Below are positions 34,544-41,357 of a stretch of 64,000 nucleotides of DNA, in pieces. The notes beneath the pieces were generated by a model. The model saw only the letters and a list, made by a program, of their open reading frames with translations. It did no database searches and was not told the origin of the DNA. A program made the position numbers and the translations under genes. The stretch lies in contig CANQBX010000007.1 in assembly GCA_947589095.1 (NCBI GenBank), positions 1 to 64,000 on the forward strand, given 5' to 3'. Positions within the stretch are counted from its first letter, which is position 1. Each line of letters opens with the position of its first letter. The stretch is from an uncultured Lachnospiraceae bacterium (GTDB lineage Bacteria; Bacillota; Clostridia; Lachnospirales; Lachnospiraceae).

Positions 34544-34838
34544 TCATCGGGCCGCACGATACATAACCGTCAGATAACAGCCCTCATGTATCGTGTCGTC
34601 CTCCAGATGATTCATCCGCTTAAGCCGGTCGATATACTCCCCCCGCGGAAAGGCCGAGCTCCGGCGCATATCTTCGGGCAATACTCCACAGGGAGTCGCC
34701 GTGGCCGATCTCAATACTTGTATAATATACAGCTGTAGCCGCCGCAGGTTCCTTCGCCATCGAACTCATCAGCGCGCCGCCGCAGAAACCGAAGCCGAGC
34801 ATAACCATTATCGCTGCCGCAAGAAAATTCCTTCTCAT
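34544..34838 (-). pseudogene. yneA: YneA-like LysM cell-division suppressor, frameshifted in a G6 run
   Basis: From the ATG at 34838 (GGAGG upstream) the frame encodes a membrane/signal segment and the start of a LysM domain (SIEIGHGDSLWSIARRYAPE), then stops at 34620. If one G is removed from the G6 run (C6 at 34639-34644 on +), the frame continues as EYIDRLKRMNHLEDDTIHEG, then CYLTVMYRAAR and a stop at 34544. That is the expected LysM end, giving a 97-residue protein like YneA, the SOS-induced division inhibitor. Divergent to lexA with SOS boxes in its promoter. Either a true frameshift, slippage-based on/off switch, or a sequencing error. Confidence 0.78.
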
Positions 34839-34856
34839 AAAAGCACCTCCATACCC

Positions 34857-34952
34857 GAACGTACGTTGCGAACAAATGTTCTGTATGCATTAATTATACC
34901 ACCGAACAAATGTTTGTCAAGATGGATTTTGATTTTTTTCGAACAAAGGTTT
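34857..34952. promoter_or_regulatory. Four LexA (SOS) boxes between yneA-like gene and lexA
   Basis: Matches to the Firmicutes GAAC-N4-GTT(C/T) operator are at 34857-34868 (GAACGTACGTTG), 34870-34881 (GAACAAATGTTC), 34904-34915 (GAACAAATGTTT) and 34941-34952 (GAACAAAGGTTT). One lies in the yneA promoter spacer/-35 area and one overlaps the lexA -35. Confidence 0.9.
34893..34920 (-). promoter_or_regulatory. Consensus promoter of the yneA-like gene
   Basis: On the - strand: TTGACA (34920-34915), 16-base spacer, TATAAT (34898-34893). The LexA box at 34904-34915 fills the spacer. Confidence 0.88.
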
Positions 34953-34979
34953 GCATTTTTGCCGGATCTATGGTAAGAT
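34951..34979 (+). promoter_or_regulatory. lexA promoter
   Basis: TTGCAT (34951-34956), 17-base spacer, TAAGAT (34974-34979). The LexA box at 34941-34952 abuts the -35, indicating autorepression. Confidence 0.75.
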
Positions 34980-35020
34980 AACAGCAGAGACAGAATATGC
35001 GTTCTGATTGGAGGTAAATT

Positions 35021-35635
35021 ATGGCACAGGGGAAGATCAGCGCGAAACAGCAGGAAATATTGGAATATATTAAAGAAACGATTCTTAAGAAGGGGTATCC
35101 GCCGGCCGTGCGCGAGATCTGTGAAGCGGTTCATCTGAAGTCCACCTCTTCCGTCCATTCCCACCTGGAGACGCTGGAGAAGAACGGTTATATCCGCCGC
35201 GATCCGACGAAGCCCAGGACGATCGAGATCATTGACGACTGCTTTAACTTAAACCGCAGGGAGGTCGTGAATGTTCCCTTAGTCGGCACGATCGCAGCCG
35301 GCCAGCCGATCCTCGCCGAGCAGAATATTGAGAACTATTTTCCGATTCCAGTTGAACTGCTGCCGAACCAGGAGACCTTTATGCTCCGCGTGAAGGGCGA
35401 CAGCATGATCAATGTCGGCATTTTTGACGGCGACCAGATCATCGTCAAGAGCCAGCCGACCGCCCGCAACGGCGAGATCGTCGCCGCGCTTGTGGACGAT
35501 TCCGCCACCGTGAAGCGTTTTTACAAGGAGAACGGCCGCTACCGCCTCCAGCCAGAGAATGATGCTATGGATCCGATCATCGTAGACCATGCCGATGTGC
35601 TTGGAGTCGTGATCGGCCTGATCCGGATGATGTGA
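35021..35635 (+). CDS. lexA: SOS transcriptional repressor LexA
   Basis: The protein has 204 residues. N-terminal winged helix: KQQEILEYIKETILKKGYPP, VREICEAVHLKSTSSVHSHL. The autocleavage site is Ala-Gly in VGTIAAGQPI; the catalytic dyad is Ser in VKGDSMINVGI and Lys in DDSATVKRFY. RecA-stimulated self-cleavage induces the SOS genes. It binds the four upstream boxes, controlling itself and the divergent yneA-like gene. Confidence 0.97.
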   Translation: MAQGKISAKQQEILEYIKETILKKGYPPAVREICEAVHLKSTSSVHSHLETLEKNGYIRRDPTKPRTIEIIDDCFNLNRREVVNVPLVGTIAAGQPILAEQNIENYFPIPVELLPNQETFMLRVKGDSMINVGIFDGDQIIVKSQPTARNGEIVAALVDDSATVKRFYKENGRYRLQPENDAMDPIIVDHADVLGVVIGLIRMM

Positions 35636-35685
35636 TTGTTCCGGCCTTTATCTGATCCGCAGAAGACCCGGCCGATATAACGCAT

Positions 35686-35734
35686 AAACCGTCTGCGCCG
35701 TACAGGATCCTTCCTGCACAGTGCGGACGGTTTT
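35686..35734 (+). terminator. lexA terminator
   Basis: AAACCGTCTGC (35686-35696) pairs with GCGGACGGTTT (35723-35733) with one wobble; the 3' side ends in a T run. It separates lexA from the convergent rsfS. Confidence 0.7.
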
Positions 35735-35765
35735 CAATTACGCCGGTATAGGAACCGCGTCCCTG

Positions 35766-36188
35766 TCAGATATCCGTTTCGACCAGCTTCCCGTCTCTCC
35801 AGATCCGTTCCAGATCATAGAACAGCCGGTCCTCCCGGCAGAACGCATGAACGATCATGTCGCCGTAATCCATCAGGATCCAGTTGGCCGTGCCGTAGCC
35901 CTCGATCTGGCGGCATTCATAGCCCGCTTTTCCGAGAACCTCCTCCACGTTATCGACCATGGCCTGAACCTGATTGGGATTGGAACCGTCGGCAATGATA
36001 AAATAATCGGCCAGAACGGAAACCCGGCTGATATCGATGATCTTGATATTCTGGCCCTTCTTGTCTTCCAGCGCCTCTCTGGCCAGCCGCACCATTTCCG
36101 GCGCGTCAGCCAGATTATGAACGCCCTTTTCCTCCCGGACGGAAGCGGATCCCGCCTCCGCGGATTCCTTCATTTTCACTTCACCCAT
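35766..36188 (-). CDS. rsfS: Ribosomal silencing factor RsfS
   Basis: The protein has 140 residues. The DUF143 core is present: ARLALEDKKGQNIKIIDIS-like (AREALEDKKGQNIKIIDISR), VLADYFIIADGSNPNQVQAM, GYGTANWILMDYGDMIVHAF and FYDLERIW. RsfS binds uL14 and blocks subunit joining during starvation. The ATG at 36188 has AAAGGAGAA at 8 bases and overlaps yqeK by 8 bases. Confidence 0.95.
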   Translation of the reverse strand: MGEVKMKESAEAGSASVREEKGVHNLADAPEMVRLAREALEDKKGQNIKIIDISRVSVLADYFIIADGSNPNQVQAMVDNVEEVLGKAGYECRQIEGYGTANWILMDYGDMIVHAFCREDRLFYDLERIWRDGKLVETDI

Positions 36189-36768
36189 GTACATTCTCCT
36201 TTTCCTGTAAAAGATATTCATAAGTTCTTCTTGTCATCGGATCAGTGGCGATCCCGCGCTTCTGCAGATAGCCGAGTGTCCCCTCCACGATCCGAAACAG
36301 CGCTTCGTCGATATCCTCAAAAGCCAACCGCCTTATCTCGGGGAGATTCTCCGCCTTATCCCGCCGCACTTCAATATAATCCGCAATATAAAGGATTTTA
36401 TCAAGAAGTCCCATACCGGGCCTGCCGGTCGTATGGCATGCAATGGCGCTTAGAATCTCTTCGTCCCGGATCCCGTAACGCTCCCTCGCTATCCAGGCGC
36501 CCAGTTTGGCGTGGAGGACGGCCGGAGCCGCCTTTTCTTCTGCCGAAAGCGGTATCCCGTGCTTCTCGCACCGGCTGACGTAGCTGTCCTCCGGGTAGCA
36601 TTTGGCGCAGTCATGCAGAAGACCCGCGATCTCCGCTTTCTCCAGCGGGTATCCGTAACGCATGGCCAGACAGACGCAGGTATAGGATACGCTTAAGGTA
36701 TGCTCGTAGCGGGACTCACTCAGCTTCTTTTTCAGTTTTTTACGCGCATATGCAATAAACTCATTCAT
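36181..36768 (-). CDS. yqeK: YqeK-family HD hydrolase (symmetrical Ap4A hydrolase type)
   Basis: The 195-residue protein has HD-domain metal ligands: YEHTLSVSYTCVCLA, AGLLHDCAKCYP (His-Asp), HAKLGAWIARERYG and CHTTGRPGMGLLDKILYIADYIE. YqeK proteins hydrolyse diadenosine tetraphosphate to two ADP. Overlaps nadD by eight bases and rsfS by eight, the standard Firmicutes nadD-yqeK-rsfS order. Confidence 0.93.
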   Translation of the reverse strand: MNEFIAYARKKLKKKLSESRYEHTLSVSYTCVCLAMRYGYPLEKAEIAGLLHDCAKCYPEDSYVSRCEKHGIPLSAEEKAAPAVLHAKLGAWIARERYGIRDEEILSAIACHTTGRPGMGLLDKILYIADYIEVRRDKAENLPEIRRLAFEDIDEALFRIVEGTLGYLQKRGIATDPMTRRTYEYLLQEKENVHG

Positions 36769-37381
36769 GGCGTTTCTCCTGGTACAGATGATGTTCTTCG
36801 ATATACCCGGCCACCGCGTCCGGCACCCACTGCCGGATGCTTAAGCCTTCCGATACTGCCCGGCGGATCTCATGGGAGGAAATATCCGTCTCCGCACAGT
36901 GGAGCTTCCGGATCCTGGCGTCAAAACGTTCGTTAAGATACGCGATCTGCTCATCGAAGGAGCGGTGAAAATGCCTGTATTCGCGCACAGCCGCCAGGAT
37001 CTCCGCGTTGGCGAGGATCTCCTCTGGATGGTACCAGTTCTCGATCTCGTACAGCGAATCGGCTCCGATGATAAAATAAAACGCATCCGACGGATAAGCC
37101 TCTTTAAGGAGCTTAAGCGTCTCGGCCGTGTAAGTCGTTCCCGGCCGCAAGGTCTCGAATTCCGAAAGGTACAGCCCCTCCTCCTTTTCCACAGCCAGGG
37201 AAACCATGGCGCAGCGGACAGCGGCCGGAGAAATCTCCTGCTCCTTCTTATGAGGAGGCTGCCCGGAAGGCATATACCAGACCTGATCAAGGCCGTACTC
37301 CCTGTAAGCCTGCCGGCCCAGCATGAGATGTCCGTTATGGATCGGATCGAAGGTTCCGCCCATAATTCCGATTCTAGCCAT
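36761..37381 (-). CDS. nadD: Nicotinate-nucleotide adenylyltransferase
   Basis: The protein has 206 residues. It forms nicotinic acid adenine dinucleotide for NAD synthesis. The nucleotidyltransferase motif is GIMGGTFDPIHNGHLML; MPSGQPPHKKEQE, IIGADSLYEIENWYHPEEI and the C-terminal SSHEIRRAVSEG (ISxTxxR-type) complete it. I chose the ATG at 37381; the TTG at 37408 gives a non-conserved extension. Confidence 0.96.
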   Translation of the reverse strand: MARIGIMGGTFDPIHNGHLMLGRQAYREYGLDQVWYMPSGQPPHKKEQEISPAAVRCAMVSLAVEKEEGLYLSEFETLRPGTTYTAETLKLLKEAYPSDAFYFIIGADSLYEIENWYHPEEILANAEILAAVREYRHFHRSFDEQIAYLNERFDARIRKLHCAETDISSHEIRRAVSEGLSIRQWVPDAVAGYIEEHHLYQEKRHE

Positions 37382-37410
37382 CTGTGTAAAGGTGCTCCTT
37401 CCAATCAATG

Positions 37411-37707
37411 CTATCTCGGAAGCTCGATCTTTCGCTTAAATTCATCCTTTGCGGGCTTATAGAGCACGATCTTGTTCCCGATCACCTGAACGACCTCGGA
37501 GCGCGTCCGTTCCGCAAGCGTGGACGCGATCTCTCTTCCGTCGTCCAGACAGTTCTTGAGCACGTTCAGCTTCACAAGCTCCCGCGCCTCAAGCGCCTCG
37601 GCCACCGCACGGGTCAGCTCCGGCGTCACGCTGGATTTACCCACCTGAAAAATGGGTTCCAGATTCATCGCAAGGCCCTTCAGATAGGACCGCTGTTTTG
37701 AAGTCAT
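37411..37707 (-). CDS. yhbY: YhbY-family (CRM domain) RNA-binding protein
   Basis: The 98-residue protein has the CRM fold: MTSKQRSYLKGLAMNLEPIF, QVGKSSVTPELTRAVAEALE, ARELVKLNVL and VQVIGNKIVLYK. It associates with pre-50S ribosomes. AGGAGAA precedes the ATG at 37707. It lies between obgE and nadD. Confidence 0.93.
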   Translation of the reverse strand: MTSKQRSYLKGLAMNLEPIFQVGKSSVTPELTRAVAEALEARELVKLNVLKNCLDDGREIASTLAERTRSEVVQVIGNKIVLYKPAKDEFKRKIELPR

Positions 37708-37732
37708 ATCCTGTTCTCCTGTTAAATCATAA

Positions 37733-39037
37733 CTATTTGTAATAATCAAACGCGAATCCGTACATCCTTACCGTGTCTCCGTCCTGAATCCCGGCATCCT
37801 CCAGATCCTTGAGGATCCCTGTATCCTTAAGGAAATTCTGGAAGAACAGAAACCCCTTCTCCGATTCCAGATTCGTATACCCCAGCATCTTCTCGATCCG
37901 CGGACCCTCGACCACATAGGCGCCTTCTTCATCCCGCTCGATGGTATAAGGAAGGTTCGAGCCGGCCCTGAGCTCGTTAACGTCGAGTTCTTTCTCAAAG
38001 ATCACCGGAGCCCGGTCAACGGTCTGCAGAACCTGATATACCGCGTACAGAAGCTCCCTCACGCCTTCTCCGCTTACAGCCGAGATCGGATATACGGGAA
38101 TTCCATGCGGCTCAAATTCTGCTTTCAGCCGGCCCAGCGGATCCGTGTCGTTGCCCTGGGCGTCCAAGGTCTGGTACATGGCGTCGATCTTGTTGGCCGC
38201 GATAACCTGCGGACGCTTCAGCAGTTCGGGATCATACTTTTCAAGCTCGCGGTTGATCACACGGATATCCTCCACCGGATCCCGACCCTCCGTGGACGCG
38301 GCGTCCACCACATGTACGAGCACCTTCGTCCGCTCTATATGCTGCAGGAAATCGTGCCCGAGGCCGACCCCTTCCGACGCACCCTCGATCAGTCCGGGGA
38401 TATCCGCCATCACAAAGCCGGCTCCGTCGGAAAGATCCACCACCCCCAGATGGGGATCCAGCGTCGTAAAATGATAGTTGGCGATCTTCGGCCTTGCATT
38501 GCTGACTCTGGAAAGGAGCGTGGATTTCCCTACGTTCGGGAAACCGACCAGCCCTACATCCGCGATCACCTTCAGCTCCAGCTGCACCCAGAGCTCCTGT
38601 CCGGGCTGTCCCGGCTGGGCATACTGGGGCGCCTGCATGGTGGCGGTTGCATAGTTCATATTCCCAAGGCCGCCTTTCCCGCCCTTTAAGACCACTTCCC
38701 GGCGGTTTTCACCCGACATGTCGGTAATTACCTTACCGGACTCGAAATCCCGGATTACGGTGCCCTCAGGGACCTTAACGATCCGATCCTCGCCGTTTCT
38801 GCCGCTGCAGCGGCGTTTGCCGCCCGGTTCGCCGTTACCTGCGGTATACTTGCGTTTATAGCGGAAATCCGTCAGCGTGTTCAGACCCTCGTCCACCACA
38901 AAGATCACGTCGCCGCCCCGGCCGCCGTTGCCTCCGTCCGGACCTCCCGCCGGAACGTAAAGTTCCCTGCGGAAGCTTACATGGCCGTCGCCGCCGTTGC
39001 CGGATCTTATAAATATTTTCGCGCGGTCTGCAAACAT
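37733..39037 (-). CDS. obgE: Obg-family GTPase (ObgE/CgtA)
   Basis: This 434-residue protein has the glycine-rich Obg domain (FIRSGNGGDGHVSFRREL, GGPDGGNGGRGGDVIFV), the G domain (GFPNVGKSTLLS, DIPGLIEGASEGVGLGHDFL, NKID, ISAVSGEGV) and a C-terminal OCT domain (~345-434). It couples ribosome assembly to growth and stress control. A strong terminator separates it from rpmA upstream. Confidence 0.97.
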   Translation of the reverse strand: MFADRAKIFIRSGNGGDGHVSFRRELYVPAGGPDGGNGGRGGDVIFVVDEGLNTLTDFRYKRKYTAGNGEPGGKRRCSGRNGEDRIVKVPEGTVIRDFESGKVITDMSGENRREVVLKGGKGGLGNMNYATATMQAPQYAQPGQPGQELWVQLELKVIADVGLVGFPNVGKSTLLSRVSNARPKIANYHFTTLDPHLGVVDLSDGAGFVMADIPGLIEGASEGVGLGHDFLQHIERTKVLVHVVDAASTEGRDPVEDIRVINRELEKYDPELLKRPQVIAANKIDAMYQTLDAQGNDTDPLGRLKAEFEPHGIPVYPISAVSGEGVRELLYAVYQVLQTVDRAPVIFEKELDVNELRAGSNLPYTIERDEEGAYVVEGPRIEKMLGYTNLESEKGFLFFQNFLKDTGILKDLEDAGIQDGDTVRMYGFAFDYYK

Positions 39038-39052
39038 AGGTACCTCTTTCTG

Positions 39053-39089
39053 AAAAAGAAGGCTTCATACTGGCAGGTATGAAGCCTTC
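39053..39089 (-). terminator. Terminator of the rplU-prp-rpmA operon
   Basis: On the - strand a perfect 13-bp stem: GAAGGCTTCATAC (39089-39077) with GTATGAAGCCTTC (39070-39058), followed by CTTTTTC-type T run. It lies 12 bases after the rpmA stop and 16 before the obgE start, so obgE depends on readthrough or an own promoter. Confidence 0.9.
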
Positions 39090-39101
39090 GGACAAATCTC
39101 A

Positions 39102-39395
39102 TTACTCAGCTGCTTCCGCTTTCGGATATACAGAAACCTGCTTCTTGTCTCTGCCCTTCCTCTCAAAGCGGACGATTCCGTCTACCTTGGCAAACAGGGT
39201 GTCGTCGCCTCCGCGGCCAACGTTGTTGCCGGGATGGATCTTGGTTCCGCGCTGCCGGTAGAGAATGTTGCCAGCCAGTACGAACTGTCCGTCGGCCCTC
39301 TTCGCGCCCAGCCGCTTGGACTCGGAGTCACGTCCGTTCTTCGTGGAACCGACGCCCTTCTTGTGAGCGAATAACTGAAGGTTCATCTGAAACAT
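39102..39395 (-). CDS. rpmA: 50S ribosomal protein bL27 with cleavable N-terminus
   Basis: The protein has 97 residues. [20 protein letters not shown] shows the Firmicutes-type extension ending in LQLFA, removed by Prp before AHKKG, which reaches the peptidyl-transferase centre. GAGGAGG stands 8 bases before the ATG at 39395. Confidence 0.96.
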   Translation of the reverse strand: MFQMNLQLFAHKKGVGSTKNGRDSESKRLGAKRADGQFVLAGNILYRQRGTKIHPGNNVGRGGDDTLFAKVDGIVRFERKGRDKKQVSVYPKAEAAE

Positions 39396-39398
39396 GAA

Positions 39399-39737
39399 TT
39401 ACACCTCCTCAAATCGAATGTTGATATATGGTTCCCCATACGCCTCCGCGATGTTCATAAGTCCGAACACCAGTGAATTCATAAGGAGCTTTGACTCGGA
39501 GCTTAAGGCGTCCGTAAACCGGAAATCAAACATTCCGGCACCTTCATCCTCATCCGCCGTGAAACGGTCGTCGGTAAAATGTTCCACCGAATTGGCCATA
39601 TTAAGCGTCATGGCCGATACCGCCGCGCACACGGCATCCTGCCCTTCCTGCGGGTCGTCCGCAAGTCCGGCGTGACCGATCAGATGAATGCCTCTGTAGT
39701 TATGTTCCGAATCAACCAGTACTGTCACATGGATCAT
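39399..39737 (-). CDS. prp: Ribosomal-processing cysteine protease Prp
   Basis: The 112-residue protein has the Prp catalytic pair: His in IHLIGHAGLADDP and Cys in GQDAVCAAVSAMT. Prp trims the N-terminus of bL27, whose gene follows three bases downstream and has the matching LQLFA site. Confidence 0.93.
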   Translation of the reverse strand: MIHVTVLVDSEHNYRGIHLIGHAGLADDPQEGQDAVCAAVSAMTLNMANSVEHFTDDRFTADEDEGAGMFDFRFTDALSSESKLLMNSLVFGLMNIAEAYGEPYINIRFEEV

Positions 39738-39789
39738 ACGTTAAAGCGCGCCTTCCGCGCGTACGTCACCGGCCTGCGCCGGCAACCGG

Positions 39790-40098
39790 TCAGGCGTTGA
39801 TCTTGTCGATCTTAACCTGGGTGAACAGCTGTCTGTGACCGTTCTTCTTGTGATATCCGGTCTTCCTCTTGTACTTGTAGACGATCACTTTCTTCGCTTT
39901 CCCCTGCATCTCAACAGTCGCGGAAACGCTGGCTCCCTCGACAGTCGGGCATCCGACCTTGAGTTCTCCGTCACTCACCGCAAGCACCTGGTCAAAGGTC
40001 ACGGTCTCGCCAGCTTCCACCGGAAGCTTCTCAATCCTAATGACATCGCCCTCGGATACCTTATACTGCTTACCGCCGGTAGCAATAATAGCGTACAT
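39790..40098 (-). CDS. rplU: 50S ribosomal protein bL21
   Basis: This 102-residue protein starts [20 protein letters not shown] with the standard bL21 fold, ending with [20 protein letters not shown], the rRNA-binding signature. GAGGAGG lies 7 bases before the ATG at 40098. First gene of rplU-prp-rpmA. Confidence 0.97.
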   Translation of the reverse strand: MYAIIATGGKQYKVSEGDVIRIEKLPVEAGETVTFDQVLAVSDGELKVGCPTVEGASVSATVEMQGKAKKVIVYKYKRKTGYHKKNGHRQLFTQVKIDKINA

Positions 40099-40211
40099 AT
40101 ATGGCACCTCCTCTTTATCATTACTCGCCAACTACGGTGTCCCCGCAGCCTGTCCCCAATGCGGAGCCGGCCCGGAATCTTTCAGAACCTCATTGTGCGG
40201 CACACTAACAA
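40099..40211 (-). promoter_or_regulatory. Long structured 5' leader of rplU (candidate L21 leader)
   Basis: About 110 bases separate the promoter from the rplU start. The RNA is GC-rich and holds pairable blocks (for example CCGGCTCCGCAT region near 40150-40165). Firmicutes have an autoregulatory L21 leader here. The assignment is by position; I could not verify the consensus. Confidence 0.4.
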
Positions 40212-40240
40212 ATCATATCATTTCGCCGGCCAAATGTCAA
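40212..40240 (-). promoter_or_regulatory. rplU operon promoter
   Basis: On the - strand TTGACA (40240-40235), 17-base spacer, TATGAT (40217-40212). Confidence 0.88.
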
Positions 40241-40304
40241 CCGTAAAATCGAATAATTTCCGGTCATTTCCGGGCAATCATTTCCGGTCATGCGGCCGCA
40301 CAGA

Positions 40305-41357
40305 TCAGTATCCGGCGCCGCGGCAGTCGAAATGCATGTAATCCGGCGTATACTGCCAGTCTCCTCCCCAGGTGAACCCGGCTTCTTTAAATAAGCGGAC
40401 GCACAGATCGTCCGGATCGATCTTATAGGGATAATCCTGCGTGCGGTCCAGGTAATTGACGCCGGCGACAGGCGTGCACACCTTCTCCCCGTCTGTATTA
40501 TATCCGGAAATGATATACGGATTATACAGCGGATTGATGTTCACGGCGAGCCCCCTCGCGTGATACGAGAGCCTGTCGGTATTGGCTATGCTGCGGAAGT
40601 TAAAGCACGACGTGTTGTTGTCCGAGCTGGACGCCTCATCGTCCGCGTCGTATTCGTCCACCAGAACCATTTTCTCGATCGGATAACGGGCGTCATACAG
40701 CTGCCTGAAAATAGAAAGCAGAACGTCCGTGATCCGCCGGTTGCTGATCATTTCGCCCACGTGGATATTTCCCTCCAGGTCATAATGCAGAAGCTGCATA
40801 TACCGCAGGTCCTCACGCGGGACTGTGCAGCCCTCCTTATAGGATTTCCCGTAGATCCTGGCAAAGGTCGCATCATCCAGCGGCTCCTGCCGGAACAGCT
40901 CGTCCGTTCCGATACCGGCGACCTCTTCCGGTGAAAGAATACAGCCCGGAGTAATATCGATCAGCGCATCGGACGCATTTTCGGCGGACGGCTCCGTTTC
41001 CCCGGCTTCATCCGCGGGCGTCTCTTCCGGTTCTGCCTCAGCGGCGCCTTCGGAAGCGCCGGACGCTTCCGTATCCGTCCCGTCGGACGGCGCCGTCTCC
41101 ATGGCCGACGTCGTTTCCTCGGGCGCTGTCTCCGGCTCCTCTTCCGCCGGCAGCCGGCCTGCCTGCGAAGCGGTCGTTTCATCGGCGGTAATGATCGTTA
41201 TCCTGGCCGCGTCTGTTGACGATTTTATGGAGCCCGCTTCCGTTTCGACAAATTTAAGCCCCTCCGCACCCGAACAACCGGCCAGACCGATCACCAGCAG
41301 AAAAAGCGCCGCCTGCTTCCGAAAACCGTTATCCTTATTTTTTCTCTGATCGAGCAT
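40305..41357 (-). CDS. M15 (VanY-like) D,D-peptidase-fold lipoprotein with a substituted zinc ligand
   Basis: The 350-residue protein has a lipobox (IGLAGC, Cys28) and a ~100-residue acidic linker. The C-terminal M15 fold has SYHARGLAVNINPLYNPYI and WQYTPDYMHFD. M15 enzymes bind zinc with H-x6-D-H: here His266 and His342 are kept but the Asp is Asn273 (codon AAC). The paralogue at 47592 keeps Asp in the same context (SKHAKGLAVDINP). This copy may therefore be catalytically weak or a stem-peptide binder. It overlaps the DltA-like gene by 23 bases and ends the dlt-like operon. Confidence 0.8.
   Translation of the reverse strand: MLDQRKNKDNGFRKQAALFLLVIGLAGCSGAEGLKFVETEAGSIKSSTDAARITIITADETTASQAGRLPAEEEPETAPEETTSAMETAPSDGTDTEASGASEGAAEAEPEETPADEAGETEPSAENASDALIDITPGCILSPEEVAGIGTDELFRQEPLDDATFARIYGKSYKEGCTVPREDLRYMQLLHYDLEGNIHVGEMISNRRITDVLLSIFRQLYDARYPIEKMVLVDEYDADDEASSSDNNTSCFNFRSIANTDRLSYHARGLAVNINPLYNPYIISGYNTDGEKVCTPVAGVNYLDRTQDYPYKIDPDDLCVRLFKEAGFTWGGDWQYTPDYMHFDCRGAGY

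Noticed and set aside
35721-36578. + strand frame over rsfS and yqeK
   Set aside because: Both - strand genes have full family signatures; the + frame has none.
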